Below are positions 34,778 through 42,587 of a stretch of DNA of 64,000 nt, one piece after another (positions within the stretch are counted from its first letter, which is position 1; each line of letters begins with the position of its first letter). The stretch is from positions 1 through 64,000 of the forward strand of contig JAABRO010000060.1 of assembly GCA_011390885.1 (NCBI GenBank), in the 5' to 3' direction. A program made the position numbers and the translations under genes. The notes below the pieces were generated by a model. It saw only the letters and a program-made list of their open reading frames with translations, was not told where the DNA came from and ran no database searches. Origin of the DNA: Gemmatimonas sp. (GTDB lineage Bacteria; Gemmatimonadota; Gemmatimonadetes; Gemmatimonadales; Gemmatimonadaceae).

Positions 34778-35560
34778 ATGCCCATCGTGGATCACGCAAC
34801 CCGACTGATCACCTGCAAGCTCGTCTTCTGCGGGCCCGGTCGATCGGGGAAGACGACGAACCTGTCCTACCTGCACTCCGCGCTGCCGGGTGAGCAGGTC
34901 GGTCACCTGACCTCGCTCGCCACACGCCGCGACCGCACGCTCTTCTTCGACTACATGCCCGTGGACCTCGGCACCGTCGGGGCGTACAAGGTGCGCTTCC
35001 AGCTCTATACGGTGCCCGGCCAGCCGTACTACAAGGCCATCCGCCAGCTCGTGCTGCAGGGTGCCGACGGCGTGGCCTTCGTCGCCGACAGCCAGCGCCA
35101 CCGCTGGGATGACAACATCGAGAGCCTGCAGGACATGCACGTCAACCTCGCCGAGCACGGCGTGGACGCGCGCAGCCTGCCCATGGTGCTGCAATACAAC
35201 AAGCAGGATCTCCCCGAGTCGCTGGTCGCCTCGGTGTCCGAGCTGTCGGCCTCGCTCAACTTTCGCGCGCGTCCCGAGTTCGCCGCCGACGCGCTGCGCG
35301 GGCGCGGGGTCTTCGACACGCTGCGCTCGCTCGGCGTGCAGGTGCTCCGGCGCCTCGGCGCGGAGGACGGCACCGCGGCCGGCGCGCGCGCGCAGCAGGC
35401 GCTCCGCACACCGAGCTCGGCACCGGTAACCACGCCGGAGCCGGTGGGCATCGAGTCGCGCGGTGAGGGCATCTTCCCGATGGCGGCGCACCGGAAGGTG
35501 GCCCGACCCTCTGCCGTCACGACGCCGGCGCTCGCGATGGCTGGAGGAGTCGGCGTGTGA
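34778..35560 (+). CDS. mglA: MglA-type small Ras-like GTPase with C-terminal extension
   Basis: A 260-residue GTPase closely resembling Myxococcus MglA, the polarity switch of gliding and pilus motility. G1 is FCGPGRSGKTTNLSYLHSAL. The switch region has SLATRRDRTLFFDYMPVDLG. G3 is the MglA-typical LYTVPGQPYY in place of DxxG. FVADSQ and LQYNKQDLP (G4) follow, then the MglA-type end GVFDTLRSLGVQVLRRLG. About 65 residues extend beyond the usual MglA length and are Ala/Thr-rich. GGAG precedes ATG 34778. No mglB (Roadblock GTPase-activating partner) is seen nearby. Its stop overlaps the tandem-DnaA gene start. Confidence 0.9.
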   Translation: MPIVDHATRLITCKLVFCGPGRSGKTTNLSYLHSALPGEQVGHLTSLATRRDRTLFFDYMPVDLGTVGAYKVRFQLYTVPGQPYYKAIRQLVLQGADGVAFVADSQRHRWDDNIESLQDMHVNLAEHGVDARSLPMVLQYNKQDLPESLVASVSELSASLNFRARPEFAADALRGRGVFDTLRSLGVQVLRRLGAEDGTAAGARAQQALRTPSSAPVTTPEPVGIESRGEGIFPMAAHRKVARPSAVTTPALAMAGGVGV

Positions 35561-37542
35561 CGGGACGGGTCCTCGACGGCGGGTATCGCTTCGAGAACTT
35601 CGTGGTGGGAGCCTCCAATCGCCTGGCGCACTCGGCGGCCCAGCGCGTGGCGGACGCTCCCGGCGCGGCGTACAACCCGCTCGTCATCTACGGCGGCTCC
35701 GGGCTCGGCAAGACACACCTCGCGGCGGCCATCGCGTATCACGCGCGGCAGGCGCATCCCGCGCTGCGCGTCGAACTCGCCAGCGCGGAAGACATCGTGG
35801 AGCGGCTGCATCGCGCGATCGCCTCCGGGCAGCGCGAGCAGTACGCGGCGCACTTTCAGCAGGTGGACCTGCTGCTGCTCGACGACATGCAGTTCCTCAC
35901 CGGCCAGCGCGAGACGCAGACCGAGCTGCTGCGCCTCTTCAACCTGATGCAGGGCAGCGGCCGGCAGCTCGTGATGACGAGCGATCGTCCTCCCACGGAA
36001 ATTCCCGACGTCGACCAGCGGCTCGCGTCGCGGCTCGCGGGCGGCCTCGTGGTGGATGTGGGCGCGCCCGACTTCGAAATGCGCCTGGCGATCCTGCGCA
36101 ACAGCGCCCATGAGCGCGACCTGGAGTTCGGCGAGGGCGTGCTCGACGAGGTCGCACGCCTCGCGCTCGGCAACGTGCGGGAGCTCAAGGGCGCCCTCAA
36201 CCGGCTGGCTGCGTACCAGCAGCTCGAAGGGGCGCCCATCGCGCCCGCCGATGTGCGCGCGGTGCTCGGCGAGCGCCGCATCTCCGCGGCCAGCGGCATA
36301 CCGGCCGTGCGCGAGTCCGCGCCCGCCGGCGCAGTCACGCCAACGGGCCCTGAGCGTCCCGCCGAATATGCGGGCTTCCTCGCCGATGTGACGCAGGAAG
36401 TGGAAACGCGCGTGGAGCGCTGGCGGGTGACGATCGGGGAGGCGTGCGCGTTCTGGCGTGCGGAGGGATACGACACGCGCGTGCTCGAGCGCGCCATGCA
36501 GCTGCCCGCCGCGCCCGACGTGAACGGACTGCTGGCCACCTACGCCGCCGCGATCGAACACCTGCGCGGCCTCGAGATGCAGGCGGTGACGCTCGATCCG
36601 GGGGTGCGCGGCAATCCCGCGTTCCGCAACCCGGAGCGGGTGGCCGAAGCGCAGCGGCTGCTCGATCGCGCACTGGCGTCGGCGATGCCGCTGCCCGCGC
36701 CCAATCCGGCGTTCGCGCGCAGCGGACTCGAGGTCGGGCTGGCCAACCAGCTCGCGCTCAAGGCGGCGGACGCCGTGATCGAGCACCCCGGCCAGCGCTA
36801 CAATCCGCTGTTCATCCACGGCGCGAGCGGCACCGGCAAGACGCACCTCGCGCACGCGATCGCGTCGGCGCTGCAGGCCATGTGCCCGCGCACGGCGGTG
36901 GCGTGCCTGTCGGCGGGCGCGTTCGTGGAGGAGTTCGTGGCCGCGATGCAGGAGGGCGGGGTGGAGCGCTGGCGCGCGCGCTATCGGGCCGCCGAAGTGT
37001 TCGTGCTCGACGATGTGCAGCAGCTCGCGGACAAGGAGCGCACGCAGGAGGAGCTGTTCCACCTCTTCAACGTCCTGCATGATCGGGGCGCGCAGATCGT
37101 GCTCACGAGCGACCGGTCGCCGCGCGAGGTGCGCGGCCTCGCCGACCGACTGCGGTCGCGGTTCGAGGGAGGACTCGTCGTGGCCCTGCAGGCGCCCGAC
37201 CGCGCGCTCAAGGAGCGCCTCGTGCGCCGCTGGCTGCTCGAGGCGGGGCACCGTGCCGAGGGGGCGCTGGTGTCGTATCTCGCCGATCGCGAGGCGCGGA
37301 GTGCCCGCGAACTCGGCGGCATGATCACCCGGCTCGCCGCCGCCGCCGACCTGCTTGCCGTTCCGCTCGACCTGCCGCTGGCGCGCCGTGAACTCGAAGG
37401 CACGGCGCCCGTCGCGGCGGCCACACCGCGCATCGGCGTACCGCTCGCCGACGGGTCGCACGATGCCTTCTTCCTCGACGAGGAAAAGGTGCGCTGGGAG
37501 TGGCCCGAGCTGTCCGACCGCATTCTCGAGGAGTGGCGCTGA
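35557..37542 (+). CDS. Tandem double DnaA-like AAA+ ATPase without DNA-binding domain
   Basis: A 661-residue protein with two DnaA/Hda-type AAA+ modules. Module 1 (residues 10-240) starts YRFENFVVGASNRLAHSAAQ, nearly the DnaA domain III consensus. It has Walker A YGGSGLGKTH (46-54), Walker B LLLLDD (109-110), sensor 1 VMTSDR and the arginine stretch QRLASRL. Module 2 (about 385-615) repeats these: NPLFIHGASGTGKTH (421-430), VFVLDDVQQL, VLTSDRSP and DRLRSRFEGGL. The linker (270-375) is helical, with a WRAEGYDTRVLERAM motif. DnaA domain IV (DNA-box helix-turn-helix) is absent; an acidic-aromatic tail replaces it. Both ATP sites look intact. The MglA/PATAN/Che context argues against a replication role; an ATP-dependent assembly or localisation role is inference. 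Confidence 0.88.
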   Translation: MTGRVLDGGYRFENFVVGASNRLAHSAAQRVADAPGAAYNPLVIYGGSGLGKTHLAAAIAYHARQAHPALRVELASAEDIVERLHRAIASGQREQYAAHFQQVDLLLLDDMQFLTGQRETQTELLRLFNLMQGSGRQLVMTSDRPPTEIPDVDQRLASRLAGGLVVDVGAPDFEMRLAILRNSAHERDLEFGEGVLDEVARLALGNVRELKGALNRLAAYQQLEGAPIAPADVRAVLGERRISAASGIPAVRESAPAGAVTPTGPERPAEYAGFLADVTQEVETRVERWRVTIGEACAFWRAEGYDTRVLERAMQLPAAPDVNGLLATYAAAIEHLRGLEMQAVTLDPGVRGNPAFRNPERVAEAQRLLDRALASAMPLPAPNPAFARSGLEVGLANQLALKAADAVIEHPGQRYNPLFIHGASGTGKTHLAHAIASALQAMCPRTAVACLSAGAFVEEFVAAMQEGGVERWRARYRAAEVFVLDDVQQLADKERTQEELFHLFNVLHDRGAQIVLTSDRSPREVRGLADRLRSRFEGGLVVALQAPDRALKERLVRRWLLEAGHRAEGALVSYLADREARSARELGGMITRLAAAADLLAVPLDLPLARRELEGTAPVAAATPRIGVPLADGSHDAFFLDEEKVRWEWPELSDRILEEWR

Positions 37543-39230
37543 TGGCGATTCGCGGCAGCCTGAGCGAGGCGAGCCTCGCCGATGTCCTGCAGCTCCTCGC
37601 GCTTGGCCAGAAGACGGGCGTGCTGAGCCTCGCGCGGGAGGACAGCTTCGGCGCCGTATGCTTCGATCGCGGGGCCGTGTGGCACGCGGCCATCGTGAAC
37701 CGACGCGACCGGCTCGGTGACCGGCTGGTGCGCGCGGGAGTGCTCGACGCCGACCAGCTGGCGACGACGGCGGCCCAGCTTCCGGACGACGACGACCGGC
37801 ACCTCGCGCAGGCGCTGCTCGAGGCCGGACTCGTGGAGCACGACCTGCTGGCGCGCGAGTATCGCGCGCTCGTGGAGGAGGCCGTCTGCCAGCTGTTCAC
37901 GTGGAATACGGGCACCTTCGCCTTCGAGGCGCAGCCCTCGCCCGCCGAACCGCCGGTCGTCATGCTCCCTGCGGACTCGCTGCTCATGGAGGCGGCACGG
38001 CGCGTGGACGAGTGGACGCAGATCGAAAAGAAGATCCCGTCGCTCGACCTGCTGTTCGAGCTCGACGGCGCACGGCTGCAGCAGAGCGGCATCACGCTCA
38101 CCGAGGAGCAGGCACGCATCGCGCCCTGGCTCGACGGCACGCACGACGTGGCGTCGATCATCGAGCGGTCCGGGCTCGGCGAGTTTGCGGTCGGCAAGGT
38201 GGTCTTCGGGCTGGTCACGGCGGGCTTCGCGCAGCGGGTGGGGCGCAGTGCGGCGCGCCGGCAGCCGGCACCCGAGAGTCGCGTGGCGGAGCATCGCAAC
38301 CTCGGCATCGCGTTCTATCGCACCGGCATGTTCGAGGAGGCGATCCGCGAGTTTCGCCGTGTGCTCGAACTGCGCCACGACGACATGGCCGCGCGCTTTC
38401 ACCTCGGCCTCGTGCACCTGCGCCGCCGCGCGTGGGCCGACGCCATCGAGGTGCTGCGCGAGCCGGCGCAGCAGCCCGACGCGCGGCCGGCGATGCTGCT
38501 CGCCCTCGCGCATGCGTACGAAGGCAGCGGGCAGCTCGACACCGCCGAGGCGCAGCTGGCCGAGGCCATCCGGCGCGGTGCGGGCCAGGAGCCGCGGATC
38601 GCGCTGTCGCAGGCGGTGATCGCCATGCGCCGCGGAGACCTGCCGCGCGCCGAGGAGCGGCTGGCCACGGCGCGCACCTGGTGGGGGGCGCGACTGCCGG
38701 CGGCCGTGTGGTTCCACTACGCCGGTCTGGCTGCGGCCATGCGCGGCGAACTCGACCGCGCGATCGCGCTGCTCGAGGAGGGCGTGACGGTGCATCCGCA
38801 TGTCGCCGCGCTGCACAACGACCTCGCCGTCGTGCAGGAGCGGCGCGGACTGCACGAGGCCGCGGCGCGCACGCTCGAGCACGCGCTGCTCGAGGAAAGC
38901 ACCCTGCCGCACCTGCACAAGAACATCGGCGACTACTTCTACCGCGCGCAGCGGCATGACGAGGCGGCCGAGGCCTACGAACGTGTGGTCCGGCTCGCCC
39001 CGCGACACGGCCCCGATGTGTGGCTCAAGCTCGGCAACATCCGCTATCGACGCGGTGACGCCGACGGGGCGCGCGAAGCGTGGGAGGCGGCGCTCGAGAT
39101 CGCGCCCGGCCACGTGATCGCGCGCGGCAACCTCGGCATCCTCACGGGCGCCCGTCAGGACGACGCCACCACCTTGGAGGCGAAGCCCGCCGCCGAGGGT
39201 GCGCTCGCGGTGTCCGGGGCGGCCGCGTGA
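37542..39230 (+). CDS. PATAN (DUF4388)-TPR fusion protein
   Basis: A 562-residue protein. It opens with a DUF4388/PATAN domain (MAIRGSLSEASLADVLQLLA, LGQKTGVLSLAREDSFGAVC, FDRGAVWHAAIVNRRDRLGD), and the module continues to about residue 240 (WNTGTFAFEAQ, IAPWLDGTHDVASIIERSG). A run of TPR units fills the rest (NLGIAFYRTGMFEEAIREFR, GDYFYRAQRHDEAAEAYERV, LGNIRYRRGDADGAREAWEA). It shares its N-terminal architecture with the gene at 33524, so the two are diverged paralogues. It overlaps the tandem-DnaA gene by one base and cheR by four. The role is unknown; a CheY-responsive scaffold is one possibility. Confidence 0.85.
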   Translation: MAIRGSLSEASLADVLQLLALGQKTGVLSLAREDSFGAVCFDRGAVWHAAIVNRRDRLGDRLVRAGVLDADQLATTAAQLPDDDDRHLAQALLEAGLVEHDLLAREYRALVEEAVCQLFTWNTGTFAFEAQPSPAEPPVVMLPADSLLMEAARRVDEWTQIEKKIPSLDLLFELDGARLQQSGITLTEEQARIAPWLDGTHDVASIIERSGLGEFAVGKVVFGLVTAGFAQRVGRSAARRQPAPESRVAEHRNLGIAFYRTGMFEEAIREFRRVLELRHDDMAARFHLGLVHLRRRAWADAIEVLREPAQQPDARPAMLLALAHAYEGSGQLDTAEAQLAEAIRRGAGQEPRIALSQAVIAMRRGDLPRAEERLATARTWWGARLPAAVWFHYAGLAAAMRGELDRAIALLEEGVTVHPHVAALHNDLAVVQERRGLHEAAARTLEHALLEESTLPHLHKNIGDYFYRAQRHDEAAEAYERVVRLAPRHGPDVWLKLGNIRYRRGDADGAREAWEAALEIAPGHVIARGNLGILTGARQDDATTLEAKPAAEGALAVSGAAA

Positions 39231-40048
39231 TCGAGGCCGCGTCGCGCGATGGGGATCTGCGCGTCGAAGACGGGCTGGGTCGGCTGCTCGACAAGCTCGC
39301 GCGCGATGGTGACGTGTGCTGCGCGGGTTACAAGCCATCGTGCCTGCGACGGCGCATCGGCGTGCGGGTGCGGGCCACGGGGGCCGGCGACTTCGGGCGT
39401 TACGCACACGTGCTCGACGCCCACCCGGCGGAATGGACGGCGCTTCGCGATACGCTCACCGTGAATGTCACCGGATTCTTTCGGGATGCGGCGGTCTTCG
39501 CGCAGCTGCGCGAGCAGGTGCTGCCGGCGCTGGCGCGACAGGTCGAGGGCCCCGTGCGCGCCTGGAGCGCCGGCTGCGCGAGTGGCGAGGAACCGTGGGC
39601 GCTCGCGATGCTGCTGGCCGAGTGCGCCGGCGTGGAGCGAACGGCAGTGCTCGCCACCGATGTCGATGAGCGCTCGCTCGCCCGCGCGCGCGCTGCGGTG
39701 TACGCGGCGCACGCCGTGTCGCCGGTGCCGGCGTCGCTGCGCGCCCGGTGGTTCGCGGGCGTCGACCCGGTGCACGTCGTGCCGGCGCTGCGCGGTCTCG
39801 TGACCGTGCAGCGGCACGATCTGCTGCGCGATGCGGTGCCTGCAACCGGCCTGCACCTCGTCACCTGTCGCTACGTGGTCATCTATTTCACGCGCCAGGC
39901 GCAGGAGGCGCTCTACGCGCGCTTCGCCGACGCGCTCGCGCCCGGCGGTGTGCTCGTGCTCGGCAAGTCGGAGCTGCTCACCGGTCCGGCGCGGCGCAGC
40001 TTCGTGCCGATCGACGCACGCGAGCGCATCTACCGCCGCGTCGCGTGA
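39227..40048 (+). CDS. cheR: CheR receptor methyltransferase
   Basis: A 273-residue S-adenosylmethionine-dependent methyltransferase that esterifies glutamates on chemoreceptors. An N-terminal helical CheR_N domain (KPSCLRRRIGVRVRATG) precedes TLTVNVTGFFRDAAVF. SAM motif I is WSAGCASGEEPWALAML. The acidic loop is LATDVDERSLARARAAVY and the late motif is LVTCRYVVIYF, where most CheR have CRNVLIYF. Its presence implies receptors with methylation sites elsewhere in the genome. GTG 39227 overlaps the preceding stop. Confidence 0.93.
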   Translation: MIEAASRDGDLRVEDGLGRLLDKLARDGDVCCAGYKPSCLRRRIGVRVRATGAGDFGRYAHVLDAHPAEWTALRDTLTVNVTGFFRDAAVFAQLREQVLPALARQVEGPVRAWSAGCASGEEPWALAMLLAECAGVERTAVLATDVDERSLARARAAVYAAHAVSPVPASLRARWFAGVDPVHVVPALRGLVTVQRHDLLRDAVPATGLHLVTCRYVVIYFTRQAQEALYARFADALAPGGVLVLGKSELLTGPARRSFVPIDARERIYRRVA

Positions 40049-40524
40049 CGGACATTCAGGTGTCCATTTCCGACTACGCCGTCGCGCGCGCCGGCACGCG
40101 CCTCGTGACGGTGGGGCTCGGGTCCTGTGTGGCGATCGCGCTGCACGCGCCGGCCCATCGGGCCGGTGGGCTCGCGCACATCATGCTGCCGCACGCGGCC
40201 CTGTCGAACGATCGGTCGAGTCCGGGCAAGTTCGCCGGCACGGCGGTGCCGCACATGGTCGAACAGCTGCGCGCGCTCGGCGTGACGGGGCGCCTCGAAG
40301 CGCGGCTCGTGGGGGGCGCGTCCATGTTCGAGCAGCTGCTGCCGCCGGGCGGCGTGCCGCTGGGATCGCGCAACGTGGTGGCGGCGCGCGCGGCGTGTGC
40401 CGATGCGGGCATCGCGGTCGTGGCCGAGGACACCGGTGGTGGACATGGGCGCAGCGTGTACTTCGACGTGGAGGCCGGATGCGTGCTCGTGCGCTCCGTG
40501 CTGCACGGTGATCGCACGCTCTGA
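40045..40524 (+). CDS. cheD: CheD chemoreceptor deamidase
   Basis: A 159-residue CheD, which deamidates glutamines on receptors and in CheC-containing organisms also binds and stimulates CheC. The catalytic Cys is in VTVGLGSCVAIALH. The His is in GGLAHIMLPHA. LEARLVGGASMF and GSRNVVAARAACADAGI follow, and the end carries EDTGGGHGRSVYFDVEAG. It starts at GTG 40045, overlapping the cheR stop. Co-occurrence with cheC in this run supports a Bacillus-like adaptation module. Confidence 0.92.
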   Translation: MTDIQVSISDYAVARAGTRLVTVGLGSCVAIALHAPAHRAGGLAHIMLPHAALSNDRSSPGKFAGTAVPHMVEQLRALGVTGRLEARLVGGASMFEQLLPPGGVPLGSRNVVAARAACADAGIAVVAEDTGGGHGRSVYFDVEAGCVLVRSVLHGDRTL

Positions 40525-40534
40525 GCCGGCGCGC

Positions 40535-41689
40535 GTGCGCCGCGTGCTCGTGGTGGATGACAGCGCCTTCATGCGCCGACTGGTGCGTGACCTCGTCATG
40601 GCGAGCGGTGAGTTCGAGGTGGTCGGCACCGCGCGCGACGGCGACGATGCGATCCGCCAGGTGCATGCGCTCGATCCGGACATCGTCACGCTGGACATCG
40701 ACATGCCCGGCCTCGACGGCCTCGAGGTGCTCGGCTACATCATGAGCGAGGCGCCGCGACCGGTGATCATGCTCAGTGCCGGCGGGGAGGATCGCGGTGC
40801 GCGAGCCACGCTGCGCGCGCTCGAACTCGGTGCTGTGGATTTCGTGCGCAAGCCGTCGGGGCCGATCAGTCTCGATCTCGCGTCCGTGGGTGACCAGCTG
40901 CTCGACGCGCTGCGCGCGGCGAGCGTGATGCAGGTCCATCGCGTGCAGGTGTTGGCGCGTCGGCCGGTCGCGCCCGGCATGATCTCGGCACACGGCGAGG
41001 CGTCACGGGCGACCAGCCCCACGCCGGCTTCCGCGTGCGCCACCCCGGACATCGCGGCCACGCGCGTCGTCGTGGTGGCCGCGTCCACCGGGGGGCCGGC
41101 CGCCCTCAGCCAGCTGCTGCCCGCGCTCCCCGCACCGCTCGGGGCGGCCGTGCTCGTCGTGCAGCACATGCCCGAAGGGTTCACGGCCAGTCTCGCCCAG
41201 CGGTTGGACGGCAGCTGCGCGTTGCGCGTGCGCGAGGCGAGCGACGGGGACCTCGTCCTGACCGACACCGTGTACATCGCGCCCGGCGGCCAGCATCTGC
41301 GGATCATGGCCACCGTGGACGGACCTCGCATCGCCCTCGATCGCAGCCCGTCGCTGTGGGGCGTGCGGCCGGCCGCCGATCCGCTGTTCGCATCGGCGGC
41401 CGAGGCGTTCGGGGCGGCGGTGGTGGGCGTCGTACTCACCGGCATGGGGCGCGACGGCGCGGAGGGGCTGCGCCGCGTGCGCGGCGCGGGTGGCATGGCG
41501 CTCGTGCAGGACCCGGCCGAGGCCGTGATCCCGGGCATGCCGGAGTCGGCGCTGCGTCTGGCGGGGGCGGATGGTATCGTGTCCCTCGCCACCGCGCCGG
41601 CCGCCGTGGAGGCCGCCGTGCGCCGCCTCGCGTCGGGGGCGACGCCGCTCGTCGCGGTCGCCGAGCCGGTTCCTTCGCTGACCCCCTGA
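40535..41689 (+). CDS. cheB: CheB receptor methylesterase/response regulator
   Basis: A 384-residue two-domain protein reversing CheR methylation. The receiver domain begins RRVLVVDDSAFMRRLVRDLV, with phospho-Asp54 in VTLDIDMPGLDGLEVL and Lys in VDFVRKPSG. After a linker the esterase domain has the catalytic Ser in VVAASTGGPAALSQLLPAL, His in VVQHMPEGFT and Asp in GMGRDGAEGLR. GTG 40535 is preferred because it gives the family N-terminus; GTG 40508 would overlap cheD by 17 bases. CheA is the expected phosphate donor. Confidence 0.93.
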   Translation: MRRVLVVDDSAFMRRLVRDLVMASGEFEVVGTARDGDDAIRQVHALDPDIVTLDIDMPGLDGLEVLGYIMSEAPRPVIMLSAGGEDRGARATLRALELGAVDFVRKPSGPISLDLASVGDQLLDALRAASVMQVHRVQVLARRPVAPGMISAHGEASRATSPTPASACATPDIAATRVVVVAASTGGPAALSQLLPALPAPLGAAVLVVQHMPEGFTASLAQRLDGSCALRVREASDGDLVLTDTVYIAPGGQHLRIMATVDGPRIALDRSPSLWGVRPAADPLFASAAEAFGAAVVGVVLTGMGRDGAEGLRRVRGAGGMALVQDPAEAVIPGMPESALRLAGADGIVSLATAPAAVEAAVRRLASGATPLVAVAEPVPSLTP

Positions 41690-41699
41690 GGCGTTCCCC

Positions 41700-42587
41700 G
41701 TGACCTCCCCAACTCCGGTGTCCGATGTGACGGTCGAGGCGCCCGACCTCGCGGCGCTCGCCGCGACCGAACGCGATCTGCGCGCGCGACTCGCCGTGAC
41801 CCGCGATCCGGCCGACCGGGCGCGCCTCAAGGACGAGATCGTGGCGCTGTTTCGCGCCGTCGAAAGCGCGGAGCGCGAGGTCGCGTCGCTCAAGGACGCG
41901 GTGAAGGCGCTGGCCAGCCAGTGGCGCACCGGGGACGCCGCGCCGTCCGGCGGCATGGCGCGGGCCGGCCAGAGCGCGCGCGTGGACCACCTCGGCGCCT
42001 CCACGTTCGTGGAGAAGGGGTGGTCGCGCATCGCGCTGGGGGACGGGGCGGCGGCGGAGCAGGCGCTGCTCAAGGCGCTCGCGCTCGCCCCCGGCGACAG
42101 CGAGGCGGAAGCCATGCTCGGCTGGGCGCTGCTGCTGCAGGGGCGCGACGACGAGGCCCTGCTCCGCTTTCACCACGTGCTGCTGCGTGATCCCCAGCAC
42201 GCCCTCGCGCGGGCGCACGTGGGGTTCATCTGCCTGCGGCGCAAGAGCTACGGCGAAGCGATCGAGCACTTGTCGCGCGCCATCCGCGTGGACAATGATG
42301 CGAAGGCCAGCCTGTACGCGCACCTCTATCTCGGGCTGGTGTATTTCGACCGGGAGATGTTCGACGACGCGAAGCTGTTCTTCCGGAAGGCGCTCGCGCT
42401 CGGTCCGAACCTGCTCCAGGCGTGGTACGAGCTCGGGCGGGCGCACTGGTTCGCGCACGAGCGGGAGGCGGCGCGCACCGCGTGGCGCGAGGGCGCCGCG
42501 GCGAACACGTTCAATCCATGGGGCAAGCGGTGCGCGGAGCAGCTGGCAGCCGTCGATCGGGGGGAAGGGCCACCGCGCGAGGTGTGA
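41700..42587 (+). CDS. Coiled-coil/TPR protein
   Basis: A 295-residue cytoplasmic protein. The first 85 residues are helical and charged (RDLRARLAVTRDPADRARLK, VESAEREVASLKDAVKALAS), like a coiled coil. Then come about four TPR units: FVEKGWSRIALGDGAAAEQA, AMLGWALLLQGRDDEALLRF, AHVGFICLRRKSYGEAIEHL and AHLYLGLVYFDREMFDDAKL. No signal peptide. GTG 41700 follows cheB by ten bases and its stop overlaps the next start. It is the third TPR protein in the chemosensory run. Function unknown. Confidence 0.82.
   Translation: MTSPTPVSDVTVEAPDLAALAATERDLRARLAVTRDPADRARLKDEIVALFRAVESAEREVASLKDAVKALASQWRTGDAAPSGGMARAGQSARVDHLGASTFVEKGWSRIALGDGAAAEQALLKALALAPGDSEAEAMLGWALLLQGRDDEALLRFHHVLLRDPQHALARAHVGFICLRRKSYGEAIEHLSRAIRVDNDAKASLYAHLYLGLVYFDREMFDDAKLFFRKALALGPNLLQAWYELGRAHWFAHEREAARTAWREGAAANTFNPWGKRCAEQLAAVDRGEGPPREV

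Noticed and set aside
35557-37542. Replication initiator DnaA and nearby origin
   Set aside because: The DnaA-like modules lack the DNA-binding domain IV. No dnaN, recF, gyrB or DnaA-box cluster is present, and the gene is in a signalling operon.
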